Positions 13,413-24,099 of a stretch of 64,000 nucleotides of DNA are shown piece after piece; position 1 is the first letter of the stretch; every line of letters begins with the position of its first letter. The stretch is taken from assembly GCA_963971225.1 (NCBI GenBank), contig OZ020269.1, forward strand, positions 96,978,540-97,042,539, in the 5' to 3' direction. Under the pieces are notes generated by a model. It was not told where the DNA came from. It did not search any database and worked only from the letters and a program-made list of their open reading frames with translations. A program made the translations under genes and the position numbers. This DNA is from Melieria omissa. Lineage: Eukaryota; Arthropoda; Insecta; Diptera; Ulidiidae.

Positions 13413-13885
13413 ATAGGGTTTTCCAACAAGAGGTGTTATTTTTTTATTCAAAGAAAAATGCCATTTTTTGAGATAAATGATCGGATGTTTATTTCATAAT
13501 AAAGAGGAAAGTATGCCGTTAATAATGAAAATCAACATCGGCCAAATGGCCACCACGACCACGCTTACAGGACCATATCCTTTTCATGAAATTTTCCATA
13601 ACCAAATCGCAAAGTGGCTGCCCTATGACCTCGATAGCCTCACGAATTCTATCTTTGAGGTCTTGAATCGACGCTGGGCTGTTGGCGTACACCTTATCTT
13701 TCACGTGGCCCCAAAGGAAGAAGTCGCAAGATGTTAAATCACAAGATCTCGGTGGTCAATTGTGATCACCTCTTCCAGAGATAACACGGTCCGGAAACTT
13801 TTCCCGTAAAAGAGCAATGGTTTCGTTGCTTGTGTGGCACGTAGCGCCGTCTTGTTGAAAGTAAACGTTGTCCAGATCAATACCA
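13413..13885 (-). pseudogene. Tc1/mariner (IS630-type) transposase, C-terminal remnant
   Basis: On the minus strand a transposase C-terminus can be followed: DNVYFQQDGATCHTSNET (second catalytic Asp), then RVISGRGDHN, an in-frame TGA where Trp is expected, PPRSCDLTSCDFFLWGHVKD (third catalytic Asp in CDLT), and IWSCKRGRGGHLADVDFHY before the stop. A +1 frameshift separates the two visible reading frames near 13840. I count about 36 residues between the last two acidic residues. The element end, TAGGGTTTTCCAACAAGAGG, lies at about 13415 next to TA dinucleotides. The 5' half has been lost at a junction with another retroelement relic at about 13885. It is inactive. Confidence 0.8.
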
Positions 13886-14330
13886 TCCAACTCGACATTT
13901 CGACATTCGGTACACTAGCCAGGTCCGGCAGGATTCTTGACTTCAGGGTACGTAGTCGGCTTTCCTGGGAAGCGGGGCAGTGGCAAAGGAAGTATTGTAT
14001 CGTTTCTACCGCTTCTTCATCTCGACAGCTTCTACCGACTTTACCAGACAAGATGCGCCATTTGATGGCGATAGACCCAACAGCGCTGTGCCCGGTGATG
14101 ACTCCATTGAGCCAATGGTGGATCGACTCATGGATAGTAAAAAATCCGTTTTCTTCAAGGACATAGAGTGCCACAGATGCCTCAATGGGTCCTACTAAGC
14201 CATGAGGATTTAGAATGTGTGTTACTCTGATACTGAACAGAAATTGGAGAAAGCACAGCGTTATCCTCTTTCTTCGCAAGTAGTCGAAGATGTATGGAGA
14301 GATTCCATAAAAGAATGACCGAGCCATTTA
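13886..14330 (-). pseudogene. R1-like non-LTR relic, Cys-His tail region
   Basis: Minus-strand reading gives GHSAVGSIAIKWRILSG, then CRDEEAVETIQYFLCHCPAS and RLRTLKSRILPDLASVPN. The CxxC-like/HC pattern after RNase H is typical of R1-type non-LTR ORF2 C-termini. Closely related relics lie at 21874-22209 (+), 43250-43511 (-) and 60316-60640 (-). This one joins directly to the IS630-type relic without visible target duplication. It has no start and is truncated at both ends. Confidence 0.7.
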
Positions 14331-14343
14331 ATTTCTTCAGAAA

Positions 14344-14660
14344 GTATATATAGGTTAGGAGATAGGGTTTAAAGTGAAGTGCTTATGGACTCTTGTCTTG
14401 AACCCATGAAGATCTTAGATGCTGGGAAAAATATCTGCAGGGAAACCATTCCACAATCGTGCAGTGGGGGACAGAAACGAACTTTCTCTGTAATGCGAAG
14501 TGCGCTCGAACATATTTTCGACGTGGAATTCCCAGAGTGATGGCATCAGATTGCTAATCTCCTCCGAAAAGTTACCGATAAAGCTGTATGCTCTACTCAC
14601 CCCAATAAGCATAATCGCAAATAGGTTTTTAAAGCCCCCGCTCACAGGTGCGAGTTAAGC
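14344..14660 (-). pseudogene. Jockey-type non-LTR ORF2 C-terminus
   Basis: The minus-strand frame at 14415-14645 ends with FERTSHYRESSFLSPTARLW followed by NGFPADIFPSI. This is the usual extreme C-terminus of jockey-clade ORF2 proteins, of the form YRxSFxPRTARLWNxLP. Only this tail is present, and it has no upstream reverse transcriptase. Confidence 0.65.
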
Positions 14661-14715
14661 TCCATTTTTGGTCGGATATAAGTGGTTTAAATTATGTGGA
14701 GATGGATATGTCATC

Positions 14716-15605
14716 GTTGATTATTATTATTGGCGGGGAAAGCGCACTGCGACCTAGGAGATCTATTGTGTCCCCTTCTTGGACTTCACAGTTTGTCGGT
14801 GAGTCCAGTATCCAAGACGAATCTTAGTATACTTTCTAAGCCACTGGAAACCCAGTCTGAACCTGATATAATAAAGTCACCCAGGTGCTTCTTTCGATTG
14901 TGCATTAGCGCAGTATTACAGTTTCATTATACTGCAAACAGAATCTACAGAGTTCGTTTCCCCTGATACCTGGTTTGCTTAGATGATTATTTCAATGCCC
15001 TGTCAATATACCTGTGATAATACTCTGATTATTCTTTGAGAGACTCATACATTCGTCGAACCTTTTCTTATTGTAAGACCCGACAACCATCTTGGAGTGT
15101 TCACGGCCTGGTTGATTTTCCTAGTATTGATTCCGGATGGTTATCTCGTCTTTCCTGGAAAGGATGGATAAAGCTCCTTTACCTAGATCACAAAAGGTAT
15201 CTGGACCGATGAAGGAGATGGATGCTCCCATCCTTGCAAGCTTGTCGGTCTGCTCATTCCCATCAATACTGGCATGCCGCGGAACCCAGAACCCAAGTTC
15301 GTTTAGTTTCTCAAGGCATTCCGACACCAGTTTCGAGGATACCTGGTAGGATCTTAATGCCTTTTCGCCGTTGTTAAAGGTAAGGAAAAGTATTGGAGAG
15401 AGGACCGAACTCTGCGGCACTCCCACGCTCAAGAAATTCTTTTCCGAGGCTATGCCGTCTATAACAATACGAATAGAGCGATCATAGAGGAAGCTCGTAA
15501 TCCAACGAGAGAAGATACTACTAACGCCACAGGGAATCAATTTTTACACAAGTGACTTATGCCACACCCAGTCAAAGGCCTTGAAAATATCCAATGAAAC
15601 AATCT
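14716..15605 (-). pseudogene. Internally deleted non-LTR element: RT fused to RNase H
   Basis: Read on the minus strand from 15605 downward, the element starts inside a reverse transcriptase (DIFKAFDWVWHKS, then SRWITSFLYDRSIRIVIDG and SVGVPQSSVLSPILFLTF). It jumps straight to the RNase H C-terminus (FWVPRHASIDGNEQTDKLAR, SFIGPDTFCDLG), losing the RT active-site region and most of RNase H. Next comes a 3' region (15000-14740) ending in (ATT)n at about 14718-14730, that is a (TAA)n tail on the element strand. The GVPQG motif has Gly changed to Ser. The fusion is continuous over 139 codons, so the deletion happened to keep frame. Confidence 0.75.
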
Positions 15606-15618
15606 TGATTTTACCGAG

Positions 15619-15975
15619 GTTTATTATTATTATTATTGATGGGGATAATGCACTGCGACTTAGTAGATCTATTGTGCCCCCTTCTTGGACCTCAAAGACT
15701 ATCAGTGAGTCCAGTATCCAAGACGAATTTTAGTATGTTTCCTAAACCTCTGGATACCCAGTCCGCACACGGTATGAGATGATCCCCCAGGTGCTTCTTT
15801 CTATTTATGCATGAGCACAGGGCATTTTCCTAGTATATGTATCGCAGTCTCGTTTTCCTGCAAGCAGAACCTGCAATACCCGTTTTCACGGATTCCTAGT
15901 TTAGTTAGATGATAGTTCAATCTACAATGCCCTGTAAGCATTCCCGTGATAATCCTAAGATTCAAGGCTTAGAAC
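15619..15975 (-). mobile_element. Second 3' end of the same non-LTR family
   Basis: Bases 15619-15975 match 14716-15040: both carry GTAGATCTATTGTG or a variant, then GAGTCCAGTATCCAAGACGAAT and CCCAGGTGCTTCTTTC. On the minus strand the copy ends in (TAA)n at 15619-15634. It abuts the RT part of the preceding copy, so two minus-strand copies lie in tandem. There is no open frame. Confidence 0.7.
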
Positions 15976-18560
15976 GCTATGGTTCCATTTCTGGATGAGG
16001 CCCGCCATAAGGTCTCCCGTTTGTTAGAGCGTCATTGTACGGTCCTCCAGGCCGTGGACACAGCAATCTGTGCTGCTGCTGCAATTGTTGGCTTAGGGTA
16101 AGAAACATATAGGCATAAGATATCTTGACACTATCGGACAGCGTATTCGCTCTTAGGGCGCTGGATACAGTTGTACTTAATAACATCAAAGACTGTTCTG
16201 AGTTGCAACAAATGTCTTGACAGGATTACACGACATAGAGACATTTCAGGTAACTGTAGAGCAGATAGTGGTCTTACAGTCAATACAAAAAAAATGCTGT
16301 GACTTGTAAAATTTTTCGGATTGTATGGTGTGATTGTTGCGATAGTAGGAATTCCACTCGTAAGTAATTTTTGTCCATTGCAAATTTCCTCATAAATGAG
16401 GTTCTGCCTTGACAAACAAAGCAAAACAAGAAGTGTAGTTTTATCTATAATTTTTTATTCTTATTCTAACTAAAAAATTCGCCTTAGTATGGAACACAAT
16501 ATCTGTCAAATGTCTGCCTTGGCTCACTTTCAAAAAAATCAATTCATTTCATTCCATCAATTGATGCCTACACTGTCATTGAGTCCAAGAAGCGCCTAAA
16601 AGTCTGCAGAAAAATGTTTTGTAACGTGCTCTTTCTTCAGCTATGAACAAATCAGAATTTAGTTTGTAATTGAAGAACCCTGGGAATGTTTAAATCATCC
16701 AAAATCTAAAGTCAAAAGTATTACGTACAATTTAAAACATAACTTTAAAAGTCTTGAATAGCTTGAAGAAGCAATGAAGCAATTTTAGGGTCACTTGCCT
16801 GGAATGCAAAAACGTTCTTGTTCACTGCGCTTGGAAGTGGTCTCATGTGGCACTCAACGTGTTAATCGATAAAAAGAAATACGTAATTGAAATATTGGTA
16901 AAAAAGCTGATCTAACTTTTTGACACTAAACAAAAATTTTAGATAAATTTTCATTTCCTTTATGAGACCAATTTCAACATCACTAATTTCAATATATAAA
17001 CAACTCTTTAGTATCTAATTATTATTAACAGCAATGTTTTTTATTTTCAATTTTCGACCACCATCCAACTGTCAATGGGTTCTTCTTCATATCCTTTAGT
17101 GCAAAAAACACTCTTTCTAGTCAAAGCTAACGTTGCCGTTGCGAGCGCTTAACCCATGCTGCACCGCTCACTCAATAAGCCAGAAAGCTAAAGCACACAA
17201 GTGCAACCCCTCCCGCATTCAAGTGGTTTCTGCCGTTGTGGTCCACTTGAAAAACAAAATAAAATACAAATAAAATAAAATTGAAAAAAATAAAATCAAA
17301 TACATAAATGAAAACGCTGCTTTTAGTGTTAGTAGAAAGCCAACCGCAACTCACACACACACACACAGCAAAACTGTGTTTATTAGTAAAAAAGGAAGGA
17401 AGTAGCCAACAAAGCGCAACTAACTAAAGCACCAAATAAAGTAAAAACCTTAAAATGTGTAGGGACGTTTTGAGGGTCTGCCACTTTTGCCAGCTTCGTG
17501 TATGCTGCATTCTTGTTAATTCTTGCCATGCAACCGGCTTTTCTTTTTTTTTTAAGGCTTTTTGTGCATCCTTTAGTTTCCGCTCGCCTGCTTCGGTGGC
17601 CGTTTGCAAGTGAGCGATTTTTCTATTGCCGCCTCGAGTGGTTTGCTTTACGCTTTTTCGGGTGTGGTCTCTGGCCGTTGCTGTGTCCATTCGTTGGTTT
17701 GGATTTTTGCGGTGCAGAGGTCGGACGCAACTCATTCATGCACCGACTTTACTATATAAATACTTTTAAATTTTAGGTTAATATTTGTTAATATTCACTT
17801 TAAATAAATACCAATTCAATAAAATTGCACTTCTCACGAAGTTTAGGGGACTGAGAATAGTTAGTCCTTAGATTACCGCGAAAAAATTTGGCCAGGTGAG
17901 TCTGTCTTTTAGATAAAGCGTGTCCCGCTTTACATAAAGAAAGATGGTGAAGTACATTTTATTCCTCTTCAGAAGTCATTAACAAGCAAACCAAACCTTC
18001 TTAAATTGGTGCCAAGTGACCCGTCAGACTGATCATGATTCTCAAAAAATACATGAAAAGTAACTTCATAGTATATAGCAAAACTCATTTCGAAAAGCTT
18101 ACAATTGAAATTAAAAACTCAGTTTGAAGGCTGAATAAATGTGCTTGAACATTTACCAATTTTTGGTTTTTAAATCCACTTCCGTAGCACTCGAAGGTAA
18201 GATTAAACCAAAGCATGGCTTTATATGTTTGACTATATTAATTCAAATAATTTTATTATAATAATCGTTCAATATTGCTTGACGAGCTTCCTATGCACTG
18301 GATGACTGAATGATTGTGTTTAAAGACTTTTGTATTATGAAATATTTCTTAAAATAATTCTGAAATGGAAATCTCTAAGCAAAACCAATGAACTTAACTT
18401 GTAGTAAACATTTCGATTTATTATTAAGTTTACAATTGGCTCATCTGTGTAAACATCGAGCACCTGTCGGCAGCGTAAAGCGCGCTCAAAATTTCGCTTG
18501 TCCTAGGCAGGTGAGTCAATACTTGAATACTCGGTATTTGAAGCTCAATAAATGTAAAGC

Positions 18561-18591
<31 letters not shown>

Positions 18592-19260
18592 GTGGCACTG
18601 GCTCGCAGCAGAACTGGGTGAACGTGTGCTATCTAATCTCAGAATGAATGGTATGCGTAATGCTGCAAATAGATAAACGATAAAAGGGCAGATGGGGACT
18701 GAAAAATGGAGCTACATAGAAAATGTTGGCGCACGACTGAAAACACATTGACCGCGGTTTGAGTTGGCAACCAAATTGCTAAATAAACATTAAATGGAAA
18801 AATTGGAATGTTTGGAAGTAAATAAATAAATGCATTTATTTAGAAGATTTTTAAGTTGTTAAAACTGGTGAGAAAAAAATTTAAAAAAATTATTCAATAA
18901 TGGAAAAACTATTGACTTAAGTTTACAAAATATACATATGAAGTTCATGTAGTCATGAAGTTTGTAGTATGAACGAGCAAAAGAGTTTTTAAAATTTTTT
19001 TTAAATTTTACAATTACAAAAATTAACTTAATTGAAGTATTTTCTTCAAATGAATTTTCAAATAATTTTAAATAATTGCGCCTGTTTCTATAAAGTAAAG
19101 TCTGAGCTTTTTCGCGCGCAAACTCCGCACACCAAAATATCCAAAAAGCTGTGTAGAGCGAAACAGCAACATTTTCTTCCCAACCATACTAAACTTTTTT
19201 GTGAAAAAGAAGCAACAAATATCAGAGTATAGATAAGGTCTTATCGGCCATTAGATAAGA
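15976..19260. other. Noncoding; no gene recognised
   Basis: The longest frame (17424-17735, minus) is Lys/Ala-rich without a known domain and lies in a G/C-skewed stretch. A TATATAAATA sequence occurs at 17753-17762 but no gene can be attached to it. A (GT)n run lies at 18569-18591. I do not support any CDS here. Confidence 0.4.
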
Positions 19261-19298
19261 AAAAGCATTATTCCAAAAGCGACTCCAAAGGTGTTGCC

Positions 19299-19345
19299 GC
19301 CTCAGTTGTGACGATCAGTACGACCAAGCGAACAAGTTGGGTAAG
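19299..19345 (+). promoter_or_regulatory. Possible initiator-type promoter
   Basis: Two fly-type initiator matches sit close together, CTCAGTTG at 19301-19308 and ATCAGTAC at 19314-19321. AGGTG, 28 bases after the A of the second, resembles a downstream promoter element in four of five positions. A GTAAGG donor-like site follows at 19341. The next 350 bases are A-rich, like a fly 5' UTR. It would fit as a start site for the gene at 24.1 kb, whose first coding exon begins just after a splice acceptor. This is inference from motifs only. Confidence 0.3.
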
Positions 19346-20194
19346 GTGTGTGTTTCCGAAAAAGTGAAATAAAAATCGATTATAAGAACTGTAAAGTGAA
19401 GTATTGTTGAGAGATATTTCGGGGGAAAATACAGCAAAAACCCGTAAGAAAATTACAAAAATTAACATCAAAAACAACTAAAGTCAAACTTATGTGAATT
19501 AATCATTGGATTTGTGATTTTCCAAATTTACAAAAAACTTGCAAAAACAACAAAAAGTTTTTAGAAAAAAGCACCTGCAAGTGAAGTTAAAACTCTAAGC
19601 CAATGCAAAAAAGACCCACAAAGCTTATCAGTGATTTTCAAACGCGACAGGAAAAATCCAAAAAATCAGACCGCATATTCCACTATCTTATCGGCAGTTG
19701 GACTTAAAATCGCATTTAAGCAAAGCGCACAGCAAAAAAATTGAAGAGAAACTTCGTAAAAATATACAAAGTATTTAGAGCAACAAAAAAGAACTAACAA
19801 CAACAACAATAGTGAGCATGTTGTTACAATGTTTTGCAACAACACATGAATCGACGAATTCGTATGAATGTGTATGAGTGTGTGTGTGTGTCTATGTGTA
19901 TGTGTGCTTTCCATAAACTCTACAATTTCTATACAAATTTATGCGCCAAGGTATTTCACACATACACACACATTTCGTAACGGCAACGCGCCTTCAAGCT
20001 TATTTCAATGTGTGCGTAAATATTGCAAGGAGAAACAGCAATCAATCCCGCTTGAGTCATAGCGAGTACACCTGCAGCTATATTGCAGACTATATATATA
20101 TATTTTTTAAGCCACATTATTGACTTTTCGATTCCGTTCAAGTGATTACAATGAATTGATTGCAATGGCAATAATTTGTACTCGGCCGCACAGG

Positions 20195-20202
20195 TGACGT
20201 CA
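20195..20202. promoter_or_regulatory. Perfect CRE palindrome TGACGTCA
   Basis: TGACGTCA is the full-length consensus for CREB/ATF-type bZIP factors. It lies between the possible promoter at 19.3 kb and the coding exon at 24.1 kb. The eight-base match could be chance. Confidence 0.3.
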
Positions 20203-20627
20203 TGCTGTGAAAATGTGCTTTACAAATGCGCCGTTACACTTGTTTTTCAGCAACTTGTTGCCTGATTTCATAAAAGAGATTAGATCGAAATACCATAAAA
20301 AAGTCGGTGTGCAATTTCACAAGTGTTAAGCATTGGTCGACTATGTGAGCAATTGTCGAAGTAAGTCGAATAATTGCGAGTTTTCGTGGGATCCAATGTT
20401 GTTGTTAATGCAGTCTGAGTCATTTCCGGACAGATTTGACACACGGGTGTGGCTTGGCTTATGTTGATCAAATGTTGCATTATGTGACTAGAATACAAAA
20501 TTTTCACTGAAACACAATGCGTCAGATTTGAAAGCATGTTGAACTCAGTTTCAGTTGACTACTTGTGTTTGGATCAATAGATAAAATTAAATTAAATTAA
20601 ATCAGATAATAATCAACTACTAACTAG

Positions 20628-20705
20628 AGATGGAAAGCTATCGATAGTTCGCTTATTCCATATTTTCGATAGTTTGAGTGAAAAGTTTCGATACTATCGG
20701 ATAAA
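20628..20705. repeat. Cluster of ATCGATA-type palindromic motifs
   Basis: TATCGATA (20639-20646) is followed by TTTTCGATAG at about 20661 and TTTCGATACTATCGG at about 20686. TATCGATA equals the DRE motif bound by DREF in flies, but the spacing and inverted arrangement look more like a transposon end or MITE than a promoter. There is no gene start nearby. Confidence 0.35.
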
Positions 20706-20769
20706 TCAAAATTGTTTCCAGGCAATTGTACGGAAAAATATTCATATTGAAAGTTTTTACCAAGACCCC

Positions 20770-21030
20770 CAGTTGTTCTATATTAAGACTTTCAGTTGCT
20801 TGAATTGTGCCACGCCCCTCTACCAATGCCTATACAATTTACTTGTTTCAATGCTATGAGACTTGTACTTCCGATACTTTTAGTATTTCATAATAAAAAC
20901 TTTAGTGAGATATGGGCTATGCCATGCCCCTATGTTCAATGCCTTCCCCACTTTTCTAGTCGAAAGGTGCATCTAAGCAGAGAATTCACAGTGAATGTCA
21001 TTCATGTGCGACTTATATTTCCAAGGTTAG
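20770..21030. repeat. Fragment of the CCACGCCCC dispersed repeat
   Basis: It carries GTGCCACGCCCCTCTACCAA, GCCATGCCCC and TCGAAAGGTGCATCTAAG-type blocks, matching the internal units of the larger repeat at 29040-30475. Confidence 0.6.
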
Positions 21031-21873
21031 GTTAGGTTAGCTGGCTCGCCAAGTAGACCATGCATAGACCCTGTTGGGTCCCTAGCGGTACCAGTTGGTA
21101 CTCCTTACTGTTGTGTATCGCCGTAAAAGTGATCGGTAAAAATGCAAATGTTTCTAGCGAAGTTCAGCAGCGACTTGATGTCATTCTTGGGAACTTCCTC
21201 TAACCCAGAAAAGATCGGGGCCCCTAAGTAAGTCGTAGTCCTGAGACAGCCGGACAGGAGCAGGGAATATGCCTTAAGGTTTCCATGGGTGGGTGGATGA
21301 ATGTATGGATATGAGGCAGCCGAGAAAGTGGACCCTAGAAGGTCAGGATCAAGCACTCAGGTTAGGTAACCCATTGTACTTAAGGCTCAAGATGAAAGGG
21401 CTGACAGAGGAATGTTAGATGGAGCTATAAGAGAGAAAGAAAGTAAAAGGTAGGGAAGGGAAGGGGACCGCACACGGAGGGGAGGGGACTACAAGGAAGG
21501 GGACCTGCACGAATTTCTTGGATTCTTAAATGAAGCTCAGGAGATGGCAAAGGGTAGGAAAATGGACCTTTTCCATGCTCATGGATTCTTGATGATGCCC
21601 ATATTGGTCCCATGGTTTGTGTCCTATGATTGGTCCGACCATCCGGCGAATATCTTTCACTTCTAAGCTCAGAACGAATACTCCTGTCTTCCTATTCGGG
21701 CTTAACATAAAACACTTGGCAGTACTACAACTTCCCAAAATAGACAAATGCTCCATATGTAAATTCTTTATCCAGTCCAGGATGCCTGCTAGACTGATGC
21801 TGATTATTGGTTCTAGTCCCAAGGGTGTATACCCTGATCCACAGTTAGCCAATTTAGCGGCAATTTCGTTACC

Positions 21874-22209
21874 CAAATAGTGCCTCTCGTCCAGTGAAGT
21901 CTGCCGTAGCTGTGGAGATGAAGATGAAGTAGAAATGATACAACACTTCCTGTGCCACTGCCCGTCTCTGCAACAACCCTGACTCTGCACCGTGGGGTTA
22001 AGATTCCTGACAGACCTGGCTTGCGCGGCGAAAGTTGAAATCTCGAATCTGCTCTCCTTCATTAAGAGGTCGAACTGGTTTCCCCGTGACTGAGACTGTT
22101 GGTTAGCACCAGAAAACCATAAGAAGGGATTCACAATGAGCCATTTTGGCTTCCGAGTGAAAGTGCGGTCCTGCCGCACACACCCTTTCCTACCTAACCT
22201 AACCTAACC
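21874..22209 (+). mobile_element. 5'-truncated R1-like retroelement insertion with TSD
   Basis: The target duplication TTCGTTACC lies at 21865-21873 and 22210-22218. The insert encodes VCRSCGDEDEVEMIQHFLCH then CPS, a Cys-His segment of R1-type ORF2, followed by a 3' UTR and a (CCTAA)n tail at 22192-22209. Length is 336 bp. Its minus-strand counterpart with the same 3' UTR is at 60316-60640. Confidence 0.8.
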
Positions 22210-22430
22210 TTCGTTACCTTGAAAACCACAATGTCCAGGCACCCAGATAAGTTATAGTTTATTATGTCACACAACCGACCTAACCGACCTTTCATCTTGC
22301 ATTCTTGGATAAACTTTGGAATTACTCGCGCGTTCTTCAGGGCCTTAAATGCAGCCTAAATGTCACTACAGACACCTATATGTTTCTTGCGCCATTTCTT
22401 CTCAATTATCCGTTCCGTTACCTCCGACTG

Positions 22431-22785
22431 GAAGACGCTTGCCAGCCCTCCTAAATAAAAGTTAGAGTTGAGACTTTCGTTAAGGTGTCATCTAGCTGAA
22501 GTACCTCTATCGGTCTTGGAACCGTTGTTGTTGGTGGGTAGTTTGCGACTAGTTATTCAGAAAACTTCCGCAGTCATTGACCTCCCTCCTAATCATGAAG
22601 TTACGCGTTATCTCTAGTAGATCTAGTAGATTTCTGTAGACCCCTGACGGGAAGACGATTGCCAGTCTTAGTAGAGAATAGTAACAGTTGACACTTTCGT
22701 CAAGGTGCCAGTACCTCTATCAGTCTTGGAACCGTCATTGTGGGTGGGTAGTTCATGACTAGTTATTCAGCTACCTTCCGCAGAC
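22431..22785. repeat. Diverged tandem duplication, 220-bp period
   Basis: GAAGACGCTTGCCAG (22431) and GAAGACGATTGCCAG (22651) open two copies. Both run through ACCTCTATCGGTCTTGG or its variant to GACTAGTTATTCAG (ending 22560 and 22770). Confidence 0.7.
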
Positions 22786-22850
22786 TTCCGTAGATTTCTG
22801 TGACTAATGATCCATAACTCATTCTCTTTTATGAAGGGTTGTCTCAGAAT

Positions 22851-24045
22851 ATACATCGTCCTACCAGTTACAACCGAAACCTCGAAGACATTGTGCACAG
22901 CTGTCTCCTTGTTTTCGAAACACAGTCCATAGACAACTCTTTGAACCAGGTTTAAGCATGTCAGGTGTCTCTTGGATCAGCAATCATGAGAATCTATTGA
23001 CTAAGCAATCTAAAGCTCTTCGAATGCTCCAGGAATCTGCAATCTGAGCAATCTGAGGGCTCCCCGAACTGCCTCAAATCTTTCATCTGAAAACCCAAAA
23101 TATCTCAGTACTCTTATTTCTAAAACCTACCAATAAAAACACCTGTCTTTTTTGGGAACTTTTAGCAAAATGTCCACCCTTTCAAAAGGTTTTCATAAAG
23201 TTCCCTTACATAGAATGCAATTTTAGAAAATTAATTTTATAAAAATTTTACATGCAATTGAGTTCGTGCAAAATTTGAAATTCAAGTGACTGTTTGATTT
23301 CGTCGAACGTTTACTTAGTCAACAAGCTAAATTTATATATTAATATTAAAACTTATCAAACAGAAATTTTATGATGTGATTGTTGTTGGTGTGTGAAGTG
23401 ATAACAGGTGCCTGCTAAATCGGCCGCATAGCAATCGATAAAGTTATCTTTAATACACCAACACAAAGACACACTTTCAGTCACACACATACATACGCAG
23501 ACTTGAATGGATATTTGAATGTTTGTATGTTTGCATAACAGTGCCATTTTGTTATCGCTGGCATTAGAAACATGGACAAACAAACAAAAGTACCTGTTCG
23601 CGGTCAGACCTGAAATTATCGTGTTGGACTCAAAATTATGAACAGTAGCGGTTGTATGTTACAATAGAAACGATTTGTGAAAAGGATTAAGTTTTGACAA
23701 GACTGGCTTTGGAAAGGCAGCGCTTCCTACAGACTGAAGGGTCAAATTGCGCTTTTAAGGGGTCTCCCATATTTTTTCAAGCTTACACTTACCCACTCAA
23801 CCTTCTAAATGTCTGGTGCCAACACTGTAATGAGCTTTTCTGTATATGTTCAACTCTGCTGGACATTTCTGTATGAGTAATCGGGTCTGTAATTTATTAG
23901 GCCAGGGACAGCCACAGCGATAACGCATGGAAATGTTGCAATACTTCATAGTCGCTTCTTCAATTTCCTTTAGTTTTCTAGCATTTCAAACAATTTTTGA
24001 TGTTTTCTTTATTTAATTATTTTTTCCTTTCGTCTCCCCCCGCAG
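22851..24045. other. Noncoding upstream of the coding exon; intron 3' end
   Basis: No coding exon is visible. The stretch ends in a polypyrimidine tract and acceptor, TCTCCCCCCGCAG, with AG at 24044-24045. This implies an upstream noncoding exon of the gene that starts at 24100. Confidence 0.5.
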
Positions 24046-24099
24046 CCGCACAACGAACAAACCAATCTACGATACGCCAAGGCTTTGATTTTCCGCAAA
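24046..24099 (+). other. 5' UTR part of the first coding exon
   Basis: The segment between the acceptor AG (24044-24045) and the start codon. The start context CGCAAAATGGCT is a strong fly initiation context. A nearby in-frame TTG at 24085 is not needed. Confidence 0.55.

Larger units (their letters stand above)
21340..22850 (-). pseudogene. Non-LTR relic split by a later insertion
   Basis: The same family as 1110-1700 (minus). The 3' region lies at 21340-21560. The RNase H motif is read on the minus strand across 22255-22211 and then 21873-21840, interrupted by an unrelated + strand retroelement at 21874-22209. Removing the insert and one 9-base repeat restores the continuous order found at 1320-1440. 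The portion upstream on the element (22300-22850) has no readable frame and contains a 220-bp tandem duplication. Confidence 0.65.

Noticed and set aside
13477..13737. 86-codon + strand frame
   Set aside because: Antisense shadow of the Tc1/mariner transposase remnant.
17424..17735. 103-codon Lys/Ala-rich minus-strand frame
   Set aside because: No domain, no splice or promoter context; composition is explained by local CT-rich DNA.
24085..24099. Earlier start at TTG 24085 for the coding exon
   Set aside because: Non-ATG. The ATG at 24100 has an excellent context and gives a standard signal peptide.
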